A stretch of 64,000 bases of DNA. Source: Datisca glomerata. Taxonomy: Eukaryota; Streptophyta; Magnoliopsida; Cucurbitales; Datiscaceae. The position numbers and the translations under genes are program-made. The notes beneath the pieces are model-generated. The model did not search any database, had not been told where the DNA came from, and was given only the letters and a program-made list of their open reading frames with translations. Positions 1-13,300 of this stretch are shown one piece after another. The stretch is taken from assembly GCA_003255025.1 (NCBI GenBank), contig QANY01002371.1, forward strand, positions 62,001 through 126,000, given 5' to 3'. Within the stretch, counting starts at the first letter, position 1, and each line of letters begins with the position of its first letter.

Positions 1-1923
1 TCACTTACTGCTAGACCCCAATAAACTTTTATCATCTTTACTTCTTGTCCTGATGACACCCTTCATAGACTAGCTTTTTTCACAAACTACCTTCTCATTT
101 TCTCCGCTGGACAATCATCATAGAGCTTTTTCATTCAATTTTCTCTCATCTATTAGTTATATTTTTAGTAGATATTTGGCCGATATATTATATATCATAC
201 CATATCTTATACAATAAATGTAGTACATAAATTTTCATGAATACACAATGTTATATTACTATTATTTATTTAAAATACAATTTAAAACTATTTTTGTGTA
301 GTTCAAAAAAATTAATAATAGAATTTACTTTAGATCATGAAATTAAATTATTTATAATTTAAAACTTAACATAAGTTCATAATAATGTAAATTGTTTCTT
401 AGAAATATAAAAAACAAACCATGAAATGTAAAAAAGTTTATTTAGATTTAAACTGGTAATTGTGCAGGTTTGATTTCGATTGTCCATGATTAGTAAACAG
501 GTCGACGGGAATTATCTCATTTTTACTTCTGATTATAAATAATTAATAAATACATGTAAAATAAATATTATTTTCTTTTAATTCTCTTAACTTTTTTCTT
601 TTACCTTATTATTTATCATTTTCATCTCTTTGGTTGTCTTTATCATTTAATAAACATGATTTTAGTTCAAATATCAATTTTTTATTTCAGGATATTGATG
701 TGGAAAGTTGAAGCCAGACGTAATAGAAGATATTTTCTTTTTTCTTTTTTACAACTTTAATTGTCAACCAGAGAACATGGGTATACAACTGAAGCCAGAG
801 GTTACTGTGTGTGTCTGAATTTTGTCAACTCAAATCAAGGCCGAAAGATATGAGATATATGAGCATTCCTTTTTTCTTTTCTTTTCCATTTTTACACAGT
901 TAGGGGATTAAGGATTTGAATATGATATTTTACTATTTTAAAGGTAACTACTAGTTGAGGTACTATGCAAACCACTTGAAATAAATATTTGATATTCAAA
1001 GTCTCTTTCACCAAATTTTTTTTAGAAGAAATGCGCTATAAAATGTCACACTATAATGTTAAATGTTGTACTTATGATGAGTTTAGGGTTTAGAGTTTAA
1101 GATTTAAGGTTTATGGCACATGATAATAATACATTCATCTCACATTTTTATTTTTTTGGGGGGCCAAATATGAAAACACGGCTTATACATTGGATGATTT
1201 GCTAATCACACTCGTCCAAATTTTATAGCCACTTAAGTATATCTGGGCAGGGTCACGTAACGCACTCAAATTTACTTTTTTTTAATTTACTTTTTGTGTA
1301 TATTTTTCTAACTCTTTTTTTTATCCGACTAAAATTTTAAGAGTGACCAAAATTTTAAGTGTTAGTCTTAGTCTAATTTTTATTAATTTATATGATCATT
1401 TTTATCCTATTACTTTTTTCAGATTTAACCTTTTCACTTAAAGTATTTAACTTCAACAACTACTTTCTTCTCTATTCTATTTTTGAGATATCATATAAAT
1501 CTCTAACCTCCATCTCTTCTATGACTCTACCTTACTATTTTCTACAATAGAATTTAAAAATCGAGTGACGCAATTAAACGAGTGATCAGTAGATAAATGA
1601 TTGTTTAATTACTTACATTGAATAATGTATATTTAATAATATTGATAATGAAGCAATTATACATCACTTTTAAAATAAGAAAAATGGCCGAAGTTGGTTG
1701 TAATTTTTATAATTTTGAGGACAATTGTAAACTTAACATATAATGAAACGTTTTCGAATACAATTTTATATCTTAATATTTTTTTCCTTTATCTCTCATA
1801 CATACATATCTAGATATACACATGCATACATATATAGATACATACATACATATACTCCTACGCGTGGACGTACATATGTATGTACATACATACATATTAG
1901 AATAATATAAAATACATCACAAC
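1..1923. other. AT-rich intergenic DNA, no gene seen
   Basis: No reading frame of any size or recognisable domain occurs here on either strand. The stretch is AT-rich with many homopolymer runs. It ends at the 5-bp duplication AGAGT (1924-1928) that marks the left edge of the Athila-like element. Confidence 0.7.
1795..1910. repeat. ACAT/ATAC microsatellite
   Basis: An imperfect tetranucleotide run of catacata and acatacat units, interrupted by tagata blocks and a short tactcctacgcgtggacg segment, sits just outside the retrotransposon edge. It is a simple-sequence repeat with no coding potential. Confidence 0.8.
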
Positions 1924-1928
1924 AGAGT

Positions 1929-3158
1929 TGATAAGTGTGTTTCACACTCATATTATAGACAATCTTAACTTTAATTTTGTGATTTTTTGAGTTTTACTGA
2001 TTTATATTTGTTTTATTTTTATTTTTGTAGGTATGATATTCAAATGTATTTGGGTTGATTTTTAAAAGAATTGGATGGAAAAAATGCGAAGAAAATGAGA
2101 AAATGACAGACCTTGACAGAAGACCAGCATCATGACACTGAGATGCAAGCAACACGTCAGCGCCATGACGTTGGCTTTCCAACGCCCTAACGCTATGCGC
2201 TGGCAAGGACAAGCAATGAGCTAGCGCTGCGGCACTGCGATAACGTTTTTAATATTTTTCCACTTTTCCCTCCTTTTTTATCCTTATCGAATCCTAGTAT
2301 ATTAATAGAATATTTGAGGATTTTTAGAGGAACTTTTTGGATGTGGGAGGTAGAGAAGATAGCTTTTTGGAGAGGAAACGAAGACGGATCCAACTTGAAG
2401 ACGGATCTCAACTTCAATTTCATCATCAAATCTAGTTTTTCTCCTCTTTTTCTCTATGTTCATGAATATTTATTAGGATATTTTCTTATTCTAGTATTTT
2501 CTAATTTTCTTATCTAGGGCTACAATGTAGACAAAATATAATTGTTCATTAACTTTGATTTTCAATGTAATCTATGTTTATTTAATATTATTGAGTGCTA
2601 TAATCCGTTCTTATTGCAAGATTTTATATTTAATTCTGAGACTGAGAAGTGATGATTAAATTTTTTTTTGTTTATAACACCATTAGAATTTCATAAGTTA
2701 GAGATAATTATGAATCTAGTGTAGCAATTGTAATTTCTTGTGCTTAATGAGTTTCAATATATTTAATCTTGACAGAGATGTGCGATTAGTATTTTTGATT
2801 CATTGTTATCGATGCTTGAGAAAGATTGATAATTACAATTGAGAAATTCATTGTCATTAATTTGATAAACATTGATAAATTGATATTTGAAATTTTGAGC
2901 ATGTTTGGTTCGGTGAAATCGAAAACTCTAGAGTTTTTAACTATTCAAATTTGAATTATTTATCCTTATCAAGTTTTAATATTTTTAGTTTAATTTTTCA
3001 TTAAAAAAATCCCAGCTTTTCGATATTCTCGTTGAAATTAGGATTTAGTTGATTTTAATATTTAATATCAATCAATCCGATAGATGATACTCTATTTTCA
3101 CATAAATTTATTACTTGACAAGGATAGTGTACACTTACACTATAAAAAAAGCTTAACA
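1929..3158 (+). repeat. 5' LTR of the Athila-like element
   Basis: This LTR is 1230 bp long, begins TGATAAGTGTG and ends CTTAACA. It matches 6923-7155 plus 16894-17945 apart from scattered substitutions and small indels. One example is the block around tcttattctagta...tatctagggctac, at 2483 here and about 17245 there. It also contains a GC-richer stretch with cgctg/cagcg words near 2155-2245. Confidence 0.9.
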
Positions 3159-3162
3159 AGTT

Positions 3163-3181
3163 TTTGACGCTGTTGCCGGGG
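3163..3181 (+). other. Primer-binding site of the Athila-like element
   Basis: The motif gacgctgttgccgggg lies a few bases after the LTR. It differs by two substitutions (tGGcgcCgttgccgggg type) from the primer-binding site usual in plant Athila/gypsy elements, and so supports the LTR boundary. Confidence 0.75.
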
Positions 3182-3369
3182 TTTGATTTTATTTATTAAT
3201 ATTGAAATTACATATCCTTAATTTTACTTTGAGTCTTAATTTTTTTATTATTTACATTTGGTTTACTGTTTTGAATTTTTAGGCATTCTCTAAAGTGTAT
3301 GAGAAAATTTGGAAGTGAAAATTTGACTCCCATTAATTTGAAAATTAAGTGAACTTGTCGTTGAAAATA

Positions 3370-5690
3370 GAAAAGTGAGGAGACAAGCTTCTAAACAACC
3401 TCAAGAAACCATGAAAGACGCTAGAGAAAATCTTGAAATTGTGAATAACCAGAATAATTGAGCAATTCATGACTATGCTATACCGGTAGTCAATGAGGCC
3501 GCATATGCGATTCAACTCCCTCTTATTAATGCCAACAACTTTTAGATTAAGCCAGATATCATTCACATGGTGTAAGCAAATCAGTTTAGTAGCCTACCTA
3601 ATGATGATCCAAATGTTCACATGGTCACTTTCCTAAAAAATTTTGAGACATTTAAGCACAACAATGTCTCAACTAATGCAATTAGGTTGAGATTATTCTC
3701 ATTCGCACTATGGGATACGTCTAAGAGTTGTTTGAATTCTTTGTCGGCTGGATCGATCACTACTTAGAATGGCCTCTCTAAGAAATTTTTAGCTAAATTC
3801 TTTCCACCAGCTAAAATAGCCAAAATGAGGAATAAGATAACCACATTTTTCCAACATGATATGAAGTCTCTTTATGAAGTTTGAGAGATTTTTAAAGAGA
3901 TGTTGAGAGGATGCCCACATCATGGACTCCTTGTATAGCTACAAGTCCAAATTTTTTATAATGGTTTAGAAAATTCAACAAGGACACTAATGGATGCAGC
4001 AACATGAGGTGCTTTAATGGAAAAAAAACACATGAGGAGACATGTGCTTTGCTTGAAGAAATGGATGTTAATGCCTATCAATGTTCAACTGAGCGCAAAG
4101 TACCGAGAAAGTGATGAATTCATCAGTTGCTACTCAACCTCAATTTCAGCCTTAGCAGCCTAAATTTTTTTTTAGAAGATGTTCTTGCCTAGCTCACAGT
4201 CAATACTACTCAATTTATGGCAAGAACATATGCTAGACTTTAGAAGCAAGAAACTAACATTCAGAGCCAAGCTGCAACTATTTGCAATTTGGAGATTCAA
4301 ATGGGTCAACTATCAGAAATACTTATTTAAACACCACAAGGTTCTGTACCGAGCAACACTGAGGGGAATCCAAAATTTCTCAGCCAATTGAAGCACAAAT
4401 TGAGGTTGTAGGTGGTGATTTTATTGGGAACTCAGAAAAGAAAGAAAAGAAAGCCTAAGTCAAAGCGCTTTCTCGATAATCCTCCACCTTATGTCCCACC
4501 TATTCCATTCCCCCAGCGCTTCCAAAAGAAAAATTGAAAAAGCAGTTCTCCAAGCTTCTTGATGTGTTTAGGAAAATACATATAAACATCCTTTTGCCGA
4601 TGCTTTGGAACAAATGCCTAGCTATGTCAAATTTATGAAGGAAATTCTCTCGAATAAGAGAAAGCTAGAGGAATATGAGACAGTTGCACTTACTGAGGAG
4701 TGTAGTGCTATCCTACAAAATAAATTACCTCTGAAGCTAAAGGACCCTGGGAGTTTTTAAAAGGCTCTATGTGATCTTGAGGCTAGTATCAATTTGATGC
4801 CGTATTCAGTTTGCAAGAAGCTAGGTCTTGGAGAAATTAAGCCTATGATGGTTTCCTTACAATTAGCTGATCGTTCTATTAAATATCCACTCGGGATTAT
4901 TGAGGATGTCTTGGTAAAGGTGGATGAATTTATTTTTTCCAGCTAATTTTATTATTCTTGACATGGAAAAAAACCAAGAAATTTCAATTATTCTTGGTAG
5001 ACCAATCTTAGTTACGGGAGAACTCTCATTGATGTGGAAAATGGGAAACTTATTCTGAGAGTGTAAGAAGATCATGTAAGTTTTTAATATCTTCAAAGTA
5101 ATAAAATACCCAAATAATATGAAAGTTGTTTGCGGGTGGATAATGCAGAAGTGTGTATTGAGGAAGCGATTCATACTAGTGATCTGAGTGAACCACTGGA
5201 ATCATGTCTAGTTGAGGCTATTGACAAGAAAGATCCAGAGATTGTGGAGTGTGTGAATCGGTTGGAAGTAACCTCACCGATTTTCATTAAGAGGCCTTTC
5301 GAAGAATTGGAAGAAGGTAAACCTACACAATTACCATCTATTGAAAAACCACCGGTGTTAGATCTCCACCTTCGTTACACTTTTATGGGAGAAGTATATG
5401 ATCTTCCTATCATGATTTCCATTTCGTTAAATTGTAAACAAGAAGACAAGATTTTGAGGGTGTTGAGAGAACACCAAATGGCTATAAGGTGGTCAATTTT
5501 TGATATAAAAAGAATTCTAAAGCCACTGGACAACCAGGCTTCAATGGATGATTATTATGTGCTGGTGAAGACATTAAAGCAAGCTCTACCGGGAGGCAAC
5601 CCGATTTTATTTTTCTCATTTCATTTTTTATTTAGTTTGTTTATAATTATTTTCTTTTGCTTATTTTATTTATTTAGGTTTTTACAATAA
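3370..5690 (+). pseudogene. Decayed gag-protease and RT leader of the Athila-like element
   Basis: Translated fragments on the plus strand follow the order of a gypsy polyprotein. From about 3540 to 4000 there is a retrotransposon gag domain (IRLRLFSFAL, NSLSAGSITT, KFFPPAKIAKMRNKI, CPHHGL). From about 4760 to 5060 there is a retropepsin-like aspartic protease (ALCDLEASINLMPYSV, LQLADRSIKYP, IILGRP). From 5130 there is a 186-codon open frame whose LRYTFMGE...ILRVLREHQMAIRWSI part is the segment that normally leads into reverse transcriptase. The sequence then leaves the family alignment at about 5520-5580 without any RT or integrase. Gag is broken by stops at positions where relatives carry W, Q or E. 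The protease has DLE where D-x-G is needed, so its active site is lost. This is a non-autonomous relic. Confidence 0.88.
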
Positions 5691-6922
5691 AAAAACTATG
5701 GAAAGAACGTTTAGTGTCGTAACGCTGACCTCCCAACGCCGTGATATCAGACCTTGGATGATTTTGGTTCAGGTGCACTTTCCCCTCTGTTGGAGACAAC
5801 ATGAACAATGCACAGAATGACGAGAATGAAAGCTCATCCTTATTAAGGGGAGTCTTCTCTACTTACTCAATTTACATATTTTCTTTTCATTAAAGACAAT
5901 TAAAGTTTTAAGTTTGGGGGTTGTGGTTTTATCAAAAATTAAAATTTTGGCATTTTGTAGTAGATAACACTGACGTTTATGATGAGATTAGTTTTGATTT
6001 ATTGATAACTTTGAAAAAATGATGAATTTTGGTATCTGTGTATGTTTGAACCAATTGTTGATTTGCATTTCACTTGAGAATCCTCACATATTGAGCACCT
6101 AACCTTGAGCATTTGATTATCATTTTAGTTTGAGAAGGTTTATGTGACTTAAGGAATCATTATGATCTCATAAGAACTCTAGAACCAGTTTGATGTTGGT
6201 CAAGGTAAAATTCTAGGCTGCACTATACTTAGGACATGATACAGATCTTTTTGGATTGTTTGAGCTTTTCAAGTCAACCTATGCATAAATGTTTCCCTGG
6301 TCATCCATGTTGAGCCTAATTAGCCATTCTTTTTATCACCAATGATATTTCCTAACCTTATAAAAAGTTTTTCCTAGTAACCCTTTTTACTCATAGTATT
6401 TGGATGTTCTAGGAGAATACTTGGAGCTATGACAATATGGGTGGATGGGAGGAGTTTTGATATTCATAAAAAAAATTATGAATAAGTTTATTTTCGTAGC
6501 CTTTTGGACTTGAGTGAAAAGCTCGAAGGGCTGTCTAACACCTAATACCTTAAGACCAACTGGTTTGGGAGCTATCAACTGAAAACTCGTTAAGAAAAAG
6601 AGAAGTTTAAGGACATCAAATTCAAAAAAGAAAAAGAAAGAAAAATGGTTGGGTATGGTTGATATTTCAAGTGGTGGAAAGTGACAAGTTTGGGGGTGCA
6701 ACAAAGAGAAATTGGGTTGGGCTCGTTGATTCTTAGAATGCATGCACGCTATGGGTAAAGATTGAGCTGAAATAATATCTTTTATCCTACCCTAAACCCC
6801 TATACATTACAAGCCTAGGAAAGATTGAGCTGAAAACAAACATTAATTAGAGTTATTGTTTTCTTGTTTGATTTTTTTTTATTTTACTCGAGGACTCGCA
6901 AATAGTTAAGTTTGGAGGTATT
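5691..6922 (+). other. Athila-like 3' non-coding region with polypurine tract
   Basis: No coding sequence is recognisable here. Two purine-rich words of similar form occur: taagtttgggggttgtgg near 5911-5930 and taagtttggaggta at 6908-6920. The second lies directly before the 3' LTR and is the likely plus-strand primer tract; the first resembles the extra tract often present in this family. The minus-strand frame at 6387-6743 has no homology I recognise. Confidence 0.6.
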
Positions 6923-9497
6923 TGATAAGTGTGTTTTACACTTATATTTTAGATCATCTTAGCGTTAATTGTATTGATTCTTTGAGTTTTATAGTTTCAT
7001 TTATGTTTGTTTTATTTTTATTTTTATAGGTATGATATTCAAATGCATTTGTGTTGATTTTTGAAAGAATTGGATGGCAAAAATGCAAAGAAAACAAGAA
7101 AAAGATAAACCTAGGCAGAAGGATCAGCGTCGCGATGCTGGGTGCAAGCAGTTGCCACTACTACAATTTTTTTCATGACGGGTGTGAAAAATAATTTACG
7201 ACGGGTGCACACCCATCGTGTAAAAGACATCGTAAAAAATAATCATTTTGTTACGACGGGTACATATTTCATCTATATAAACCGTCGTGAATATATAATT
7301 TTACGTGACAAATAGCGCATTTGTAAGTAATGCATATACCATCCTAAGGAATTTTTTTACGACGGAGCGTTAATGAACCGTCATCATCAATGCAAACACC
7401 GTCGTAAATGATATTTTTACACCAGTGTGTTAACGAATCGTCGTAAATGATTCAATTTTGATAATGATTCATGGAGGAACCGTCATAAAAATCATGTTTG
7501 ACAGCAAATTATTATCACACCGTCCTCAAGATGTAACAGGCTTTCAATCATCCATATTTTATATTCGAAAGATCTATATATTATAAATTCTAAAAAAGTA
7601 CATTTAGCATTCAATAGACTTCGAAAACCCACATTTTATTATATCTTTCAGAAAACAATCTAGTTCATCCATTACATAACATTAACATATAAATAAATTT
7701 AAAAAATACATACTTTAAATATCATTCTATACACTCGAATGCTAATGTTACACATATTAATAAAGGGGAAATGAAAATCTTATTACAAACACTTATTAGT
7801 GTGGAGAATAACAAATTGCTCTTGTTATTTGCAGAGATTCTTCTATCATCCAGTTCATTCACTGGTTAACTTTTTTTTTTATTGTTCAACCTACAATAAA
7901 ACAACCAAGTTAAAACATATAATTTTTCAAACTTGAGCATAATATTGACAAATCTCAGACTTCACATAAATTTTTATCACGTAGTAACTAATAGTCATTC
8001 TAACGTGGAATAAATAAATATATAAGAGTCAAAGGTTCATATCAAAATTGATGAATAATGTTATGTTTTGAGGCTCATACTCAATTTCAATCAACAGATA
8101 AAGGTTCAGATAAAATGAAAGAACATTGTCAAATAGATGTATAAGAGGTATGCATACCCGTATATGTTTAATGCAACTATAAAAGTTATTATTATTCATG
8201 ATGCTTCCTAGAGGATCATTAGTTTGAACTGAGCAGGCATATGTTCCATTCAATCATAGAAATCTATGGTGCATCTTTCTCTCGAGCTGCAATGCTTTGG
8301 AGCTTGACCAAATATAGAATAAAATGGGTGAAATAAAATTTAAAATTTTGCTTATAAAGACATAGCAAATACAAAGTTAATACACGTCGAACAATAAAAA
8401 TATATATAAAAAACCGATCAAAATAATAAAAATATGAAAAAAGAATAATTGTCCACCTGGGATGGCAGAAGGCAGTTGTTCCTCACTCTTCGCAACAGTA
8501 TTTCCGCGTCCATCATATGTTAACCTTTTGCTCTTGATCATAAGAGGATAACCAAATTGAACACCTACTCTTTTAGCAGCTTCAAAATCACTTACATATA
8601 CAGGCCATGTTTCATTATCAGTGGGTTGATATAATTTTCGCTAGTCGAAGTAGTATAGAAAAAATGTTTAATTCCATAATCATAAAAATTGAAACCTGTA
8701 TAAACTCAGGTAGCGGAATGGCATGCTGAGAAAAATGAACCTTTTGGAGATATTTGTCCTGTTAATGGGAGAATAGTATCAAACAGCCACATTTTATTTC
8801 AAATCAGTGCAAACTCATAGCAAAACGATTTGCATGTCAGCTTATGAAAAAAAATGGGTACTAAGAGATGATATTCACAAAGTGTAACACAGTAACTTCT
8901 AATGCTTCTGCTTTCCCTCTCATTTCATTTGAATGTTCTTAAATTGTAGTATGAATAAAATGCATTGAAGATTTCTCGGTGAATTTGCCAAAGAAGGATA
9001 AAACTGCATGGTACAAACTATAATAGATTTCCAAGTTTCAAACAGCTCAATCGTGTAGAAACCTAACGTTTTAACGCTTTTGACACACCTTCTTCACCAC
9101 AATGTCGTTACATGCTACACCAGCAACCATTTTACTATTAAAATTCTAACTCTAAAATAGTGAAGCATTATAGGGTAGGAAAAAATAGCTATGACATGCA
9201 GACTTATTGGAATACTATAGTGTGACACGATGACGCTAACGACGATAAGTACATAGATGATCAATACAAAACCTCAACGTGAAGATATGCAAACCTGGAT
9301 TATTCGAATATTAGAGGCTTTACGTTGGCAATCTATTCCTTGTTGCTCAAAAATCTCCAGGGCTGCAGCGTCAACATGCTCAATTTCAATGATTAATACT
9401 CCATATCTGAATAACAAGGAAGTAATATATCATTACAATACTAACAAAACTTGCAGGGGTATAAGATGAGAAAAGATAAAATAACTAATAGCATATA

Positions 9498-10380
9498 TGT
9501 TGGAGAGAAAAGAAGAAGAGAAGAAAAATCAAAGAAAGATTGAAAAATGAATGAAAGTGTGTGATGTGAAATAAAGTGGAAATTTGTCCCACATTGAAAA
9601 CTCAAGAATAGAATGTCGGTTTTATAAACTCAACATTCATGTCTTGGGGAACCCCAAGGGGCACCCACATTTTGTGGGGAAGAGAGAACCTAGATGGCAC
9701 ATGGTCCTCCCTTCACGCGCGCGCCGCCGTCCGGCCAGTACGGTCAAAAGATTTATTTTTGGATAAATTTTCTTTGATTTATTTGGAGAGGAAGTAAATA
9801 TCTCCAAACAGAATCTGTAATTATCTGTAGAAGATAATTAAAATATCTCCATTATCCCACAAAATCTCTCCATTATCCCAAATCTCTCCATTATCCCACA
9901 ATATCATCAAAAATCTGATTCTAGTTTATATTCAAGTTTGGCTTGCTCTCCAAGCTAAAAACATTAAATATAGAATAGTGCATCATTAGCTTCATTTTGA
10001 AGGTGAAATAGAGGTACACAATAACACTTGACAAAGCATCCTGCATATTGAGAGAAATATAAAGGAGTTCTGTGAGGGTCAGAGTAATCAGTTACTGTAC
10101 TTTGGCTTAGATCATTGTATCATGTAGAGACGATTCATCACAGTCTCCAATCACCCTGTAGAGGACGATTATTATCTTTAGGCCATTACTTTCGAGCAAT
10201 CCTCGATCTACATCGTATTTTCATTTTAATTTTGTTGTAATCATTTTTCCGTTTTATTTGTTTATTAGATCAAATAAATTTTGATGTAATCGACTCTGTT
10301 GCAATTACGTTGTAATCATTCCATATTTTTTTGTAATCGTTGGTTTATGAAAGCATCTTGTTTCATCTCTACTCATAACA
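9498..10380 (+). repeat. 5' LTR of the nested copia element
   Basis: The LTR begins TGTTGGAGAGAAAAG and ends TACTCATAACA. It contains a GC-rich patch (ccttcacgcgcgcgccgccg, 9710-9730) and the repeated ctccattatccca words near 9850-9895. The sequence right after it (atctaaagacaataatt) does not look like the usual TGGTATCAGAGC primer-binding site. Confidence 0.93.
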
Positions 10381-10396
10381 ATCTAAAGACAATAAT

Positions 10397-13300
10397 TATG
10401 GAACAATCTGCTGGAATCAAAACTCTGCACGCTGAAAGATCGGAAAAATTCAAAGGAGACGACTTCAAATAATGGCAACAGAAGATGGTCTTCTATCTGA
10501 CCACTCTCAATCTAGCACATCTGCTGACGGGCGATATTCCTCCTGTACCGATGGAAGGACAATCGAAGGAACTAGCATATGCACGGGAAGCCTGGATCCA
10601 TTCAGATTTCATTTGCCGAAACTATATCTTGAACGGCTTGGTAGACACCCTCTATAACATCTACTCGTCATTCAAGACGGCAAAGGAACTATGGAAAGCT
10701 TTGGAAAAGAAATACAAAATGGAGGATGCCGAGACGAATAAATTTATCGTTGGGAAATTCCTGAAATACGATATGGATGATATGAACATAGTAATCAGTC
10801 AAGTGGAGGAGTTGCAGATCATATTCAACAACATGAAGGTCGAGGGTTAGATCGTGAATGGACCGTTCCAAGTCTAGTCCATCATTGAGAAGCTGCCGCC
10901 GTCATGGAAGGACTTCAAGAATTATGTGAAGCACAAACGTAAGGAGCTCAGTATGGAGGATGTGATTGATCGACTGAGAATAGAGGAGGACAACCGAAAA
11001 AATGAAAAGAAAGCGATGTGGGCAACCTACAGAATGAAAGTTAATGTGGTACAAGGAAACAAATCCAATCCACCGGACAATAAAAGGAAGATATCGACGA
11101 GCAATGCTCAAAAAGGTAATTCAGATAAACGCATTAAGGGCAGTTGCTGGGTGTGCGGTAAAGCTGGACATAGAGCAAATGACTACCGATTTAAGAAAGA
11201 TCAAAATGATAGTAACCAAACCCGTAACAGCGGGAAAATGAACCAAGCAAATATGATAGAGATAGATGATGTATGTGCAATGATTTTTGAGATCTGTATG
11301 GTCACTGACGCCAAGGAATGGTGGGTCGACACTAGTGCTACGAAGCACGTGTGCAGTGACCAAACCATCTTTTCAACTTATGCCGAGGTTGATAAAGATG
11401 AGGTTCTCTATATGGAGAACGCCTCAGAAGCTGCTGTTAAGGGAAAGGGAAAGGTTGTGCTGAAATTCACATCCGGAAAATAACTTACTCTCCTAGACGT
11501 CCTGCACGTGTCTTAAATTCGTAGAAATTTGGTTTCAGGATCTCTTTTATGTAAAAGTGGATTTAAGCTTGTCTTTGATGCTGGCAAGTTTATTCTGACT
11601 AAGGGAGGGATGTTTGTTTGGAAGGGTTATAGTTTTGATGGTCTTTTTAAACTTAATGTGTCTGCTGTAACTCCTGTAATTATTAATAATAATTCTACTG
11701 CTTCTTCCATTTATATCGCTGAACTTTCTAATATTTGGCATGCTAGATTAGCTCATGTTAATTTTCGTTCCTTATAACGTATGATTAATTTAGAACTTCT
11801 ACCTAGATTTAACCTAGAAAACGGAAATAAATGTGAAATATGCGTAGAATCTAAATTTGCAAGAAAATCATTTAAATCTGTAGAGAGAACGAATGGCCTA
11901 CTTGATTTAATACATAGTGATTTATGTGTTTTAAAATTAACTCCTAGTAGGGGAGGTAGAAAATATTTTGTTACATTTATTGATGATTTTAGTAAATATC
12001 GCTATGTATATCTGCTTCATTCAAAGGATGAGACTTTAGATATGTTTAAGGCATACAAGTCTGAAGTTGAAAAATAACTTGATAAACATATCAAAGTGCT
12101 TAGATCTAAGTGGGGTGGAGAATATGACTCCACTATGCTGTCTGAATTCTGTGCTCTACACGAAATTGTGCATCAGACTACAACACCTTACACGCCTCAA
12201 TAGAATGGGGTAGCTGAAAGGAAAAATAGAACTCTGAAAGATATGCTGAACTGTATGTTGAACAATTCTAGATTACTCCAAAATTTGTTGGGGGAGGCCT
12301 TGCTTACAGCAAAGACCATACTTAACAGGATTCCACATAAGAAGACCAACAAGTCTCCTTATGAAGAGTGGAAAGGGAAGTTACCTTCCTATAAAATCCT
12401 AAAAGTGTGAGGGTGTCTCGCAAAAGTACAAGCAACATTTCCAAATAGAGTAAAGCTTGGACCTAAGACAATAGACTGTGTTTTCATTGCATATGCATTG
12501 AACAGTGCTGCATATAGATTTTTATTTATTAGGTCAAAAATTTCTGACATAAGTACCAACTCTATAATGGAGTCTGTCAATGCAGAATTCTTTGAAAATG
12601 TGTTTCCTTTTAAGGAAGGAATACACGATCAAAATGTCAAACGAGGATTAGAAGAAAGTTTTTCTAGAGCTCAGATTGATGAAGAATCTGAACCTCAGCT
12701 TAGAAGAAGTAAAAGAGCTAAAACGAGTACCTCATTTGGCTCAGAGTTTCTAATATACCTGACAGAGGCTGAACCTCAAACCTATAAGGAGGCAATGTCC
12801 AACCCTGAGGCTCCTTTTTGGAAGGAAGCAGTCGATAATGAGATAGATTCCATAATGCAAAATAATACATGGACGTTGGTTGATCTCCCTCCTGGGAATA
12901 AACCAATAGGCTATAAATGAATCTTTAAAAGAAAGCTAAGAGCTGATGGTACTATTGAAAAGTACAAAGCTCGGTTGTAGCTAAAGGATACCGAGAGAAG
13001 GAAGGCATAAACTTTTTCGATACCTATTCTCCAGTGACGAGAATCACATCTATTAGGATGCTGATTGCACTAGCAGCTTTGCATACTTTGAAAATTCATC
13101 AAACGGATGTAAAGACTGCTTTCTTAAATGGAGAATTGGATGAAGAAATCTATATAGAACAGCCTGAAGGGTTCGTGGTTAAAGGCCGAGAATGAAAGGT
13201 CTGTAAACTTGTTAAATCACTTTATGGATTAAAACTTTATGGATAAAAACAAGCACCGAAGCAATGGCATGAGAAGTTTGATCATACAATGTTATCTGAT

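Noticed and set aside
9257..9469. Plus-strand frames at 9257-9469 and 9584-9766 as genes
   Set aside because: The first is the opposite strand of captured exon B; the second lies in the copia 5' LTR.
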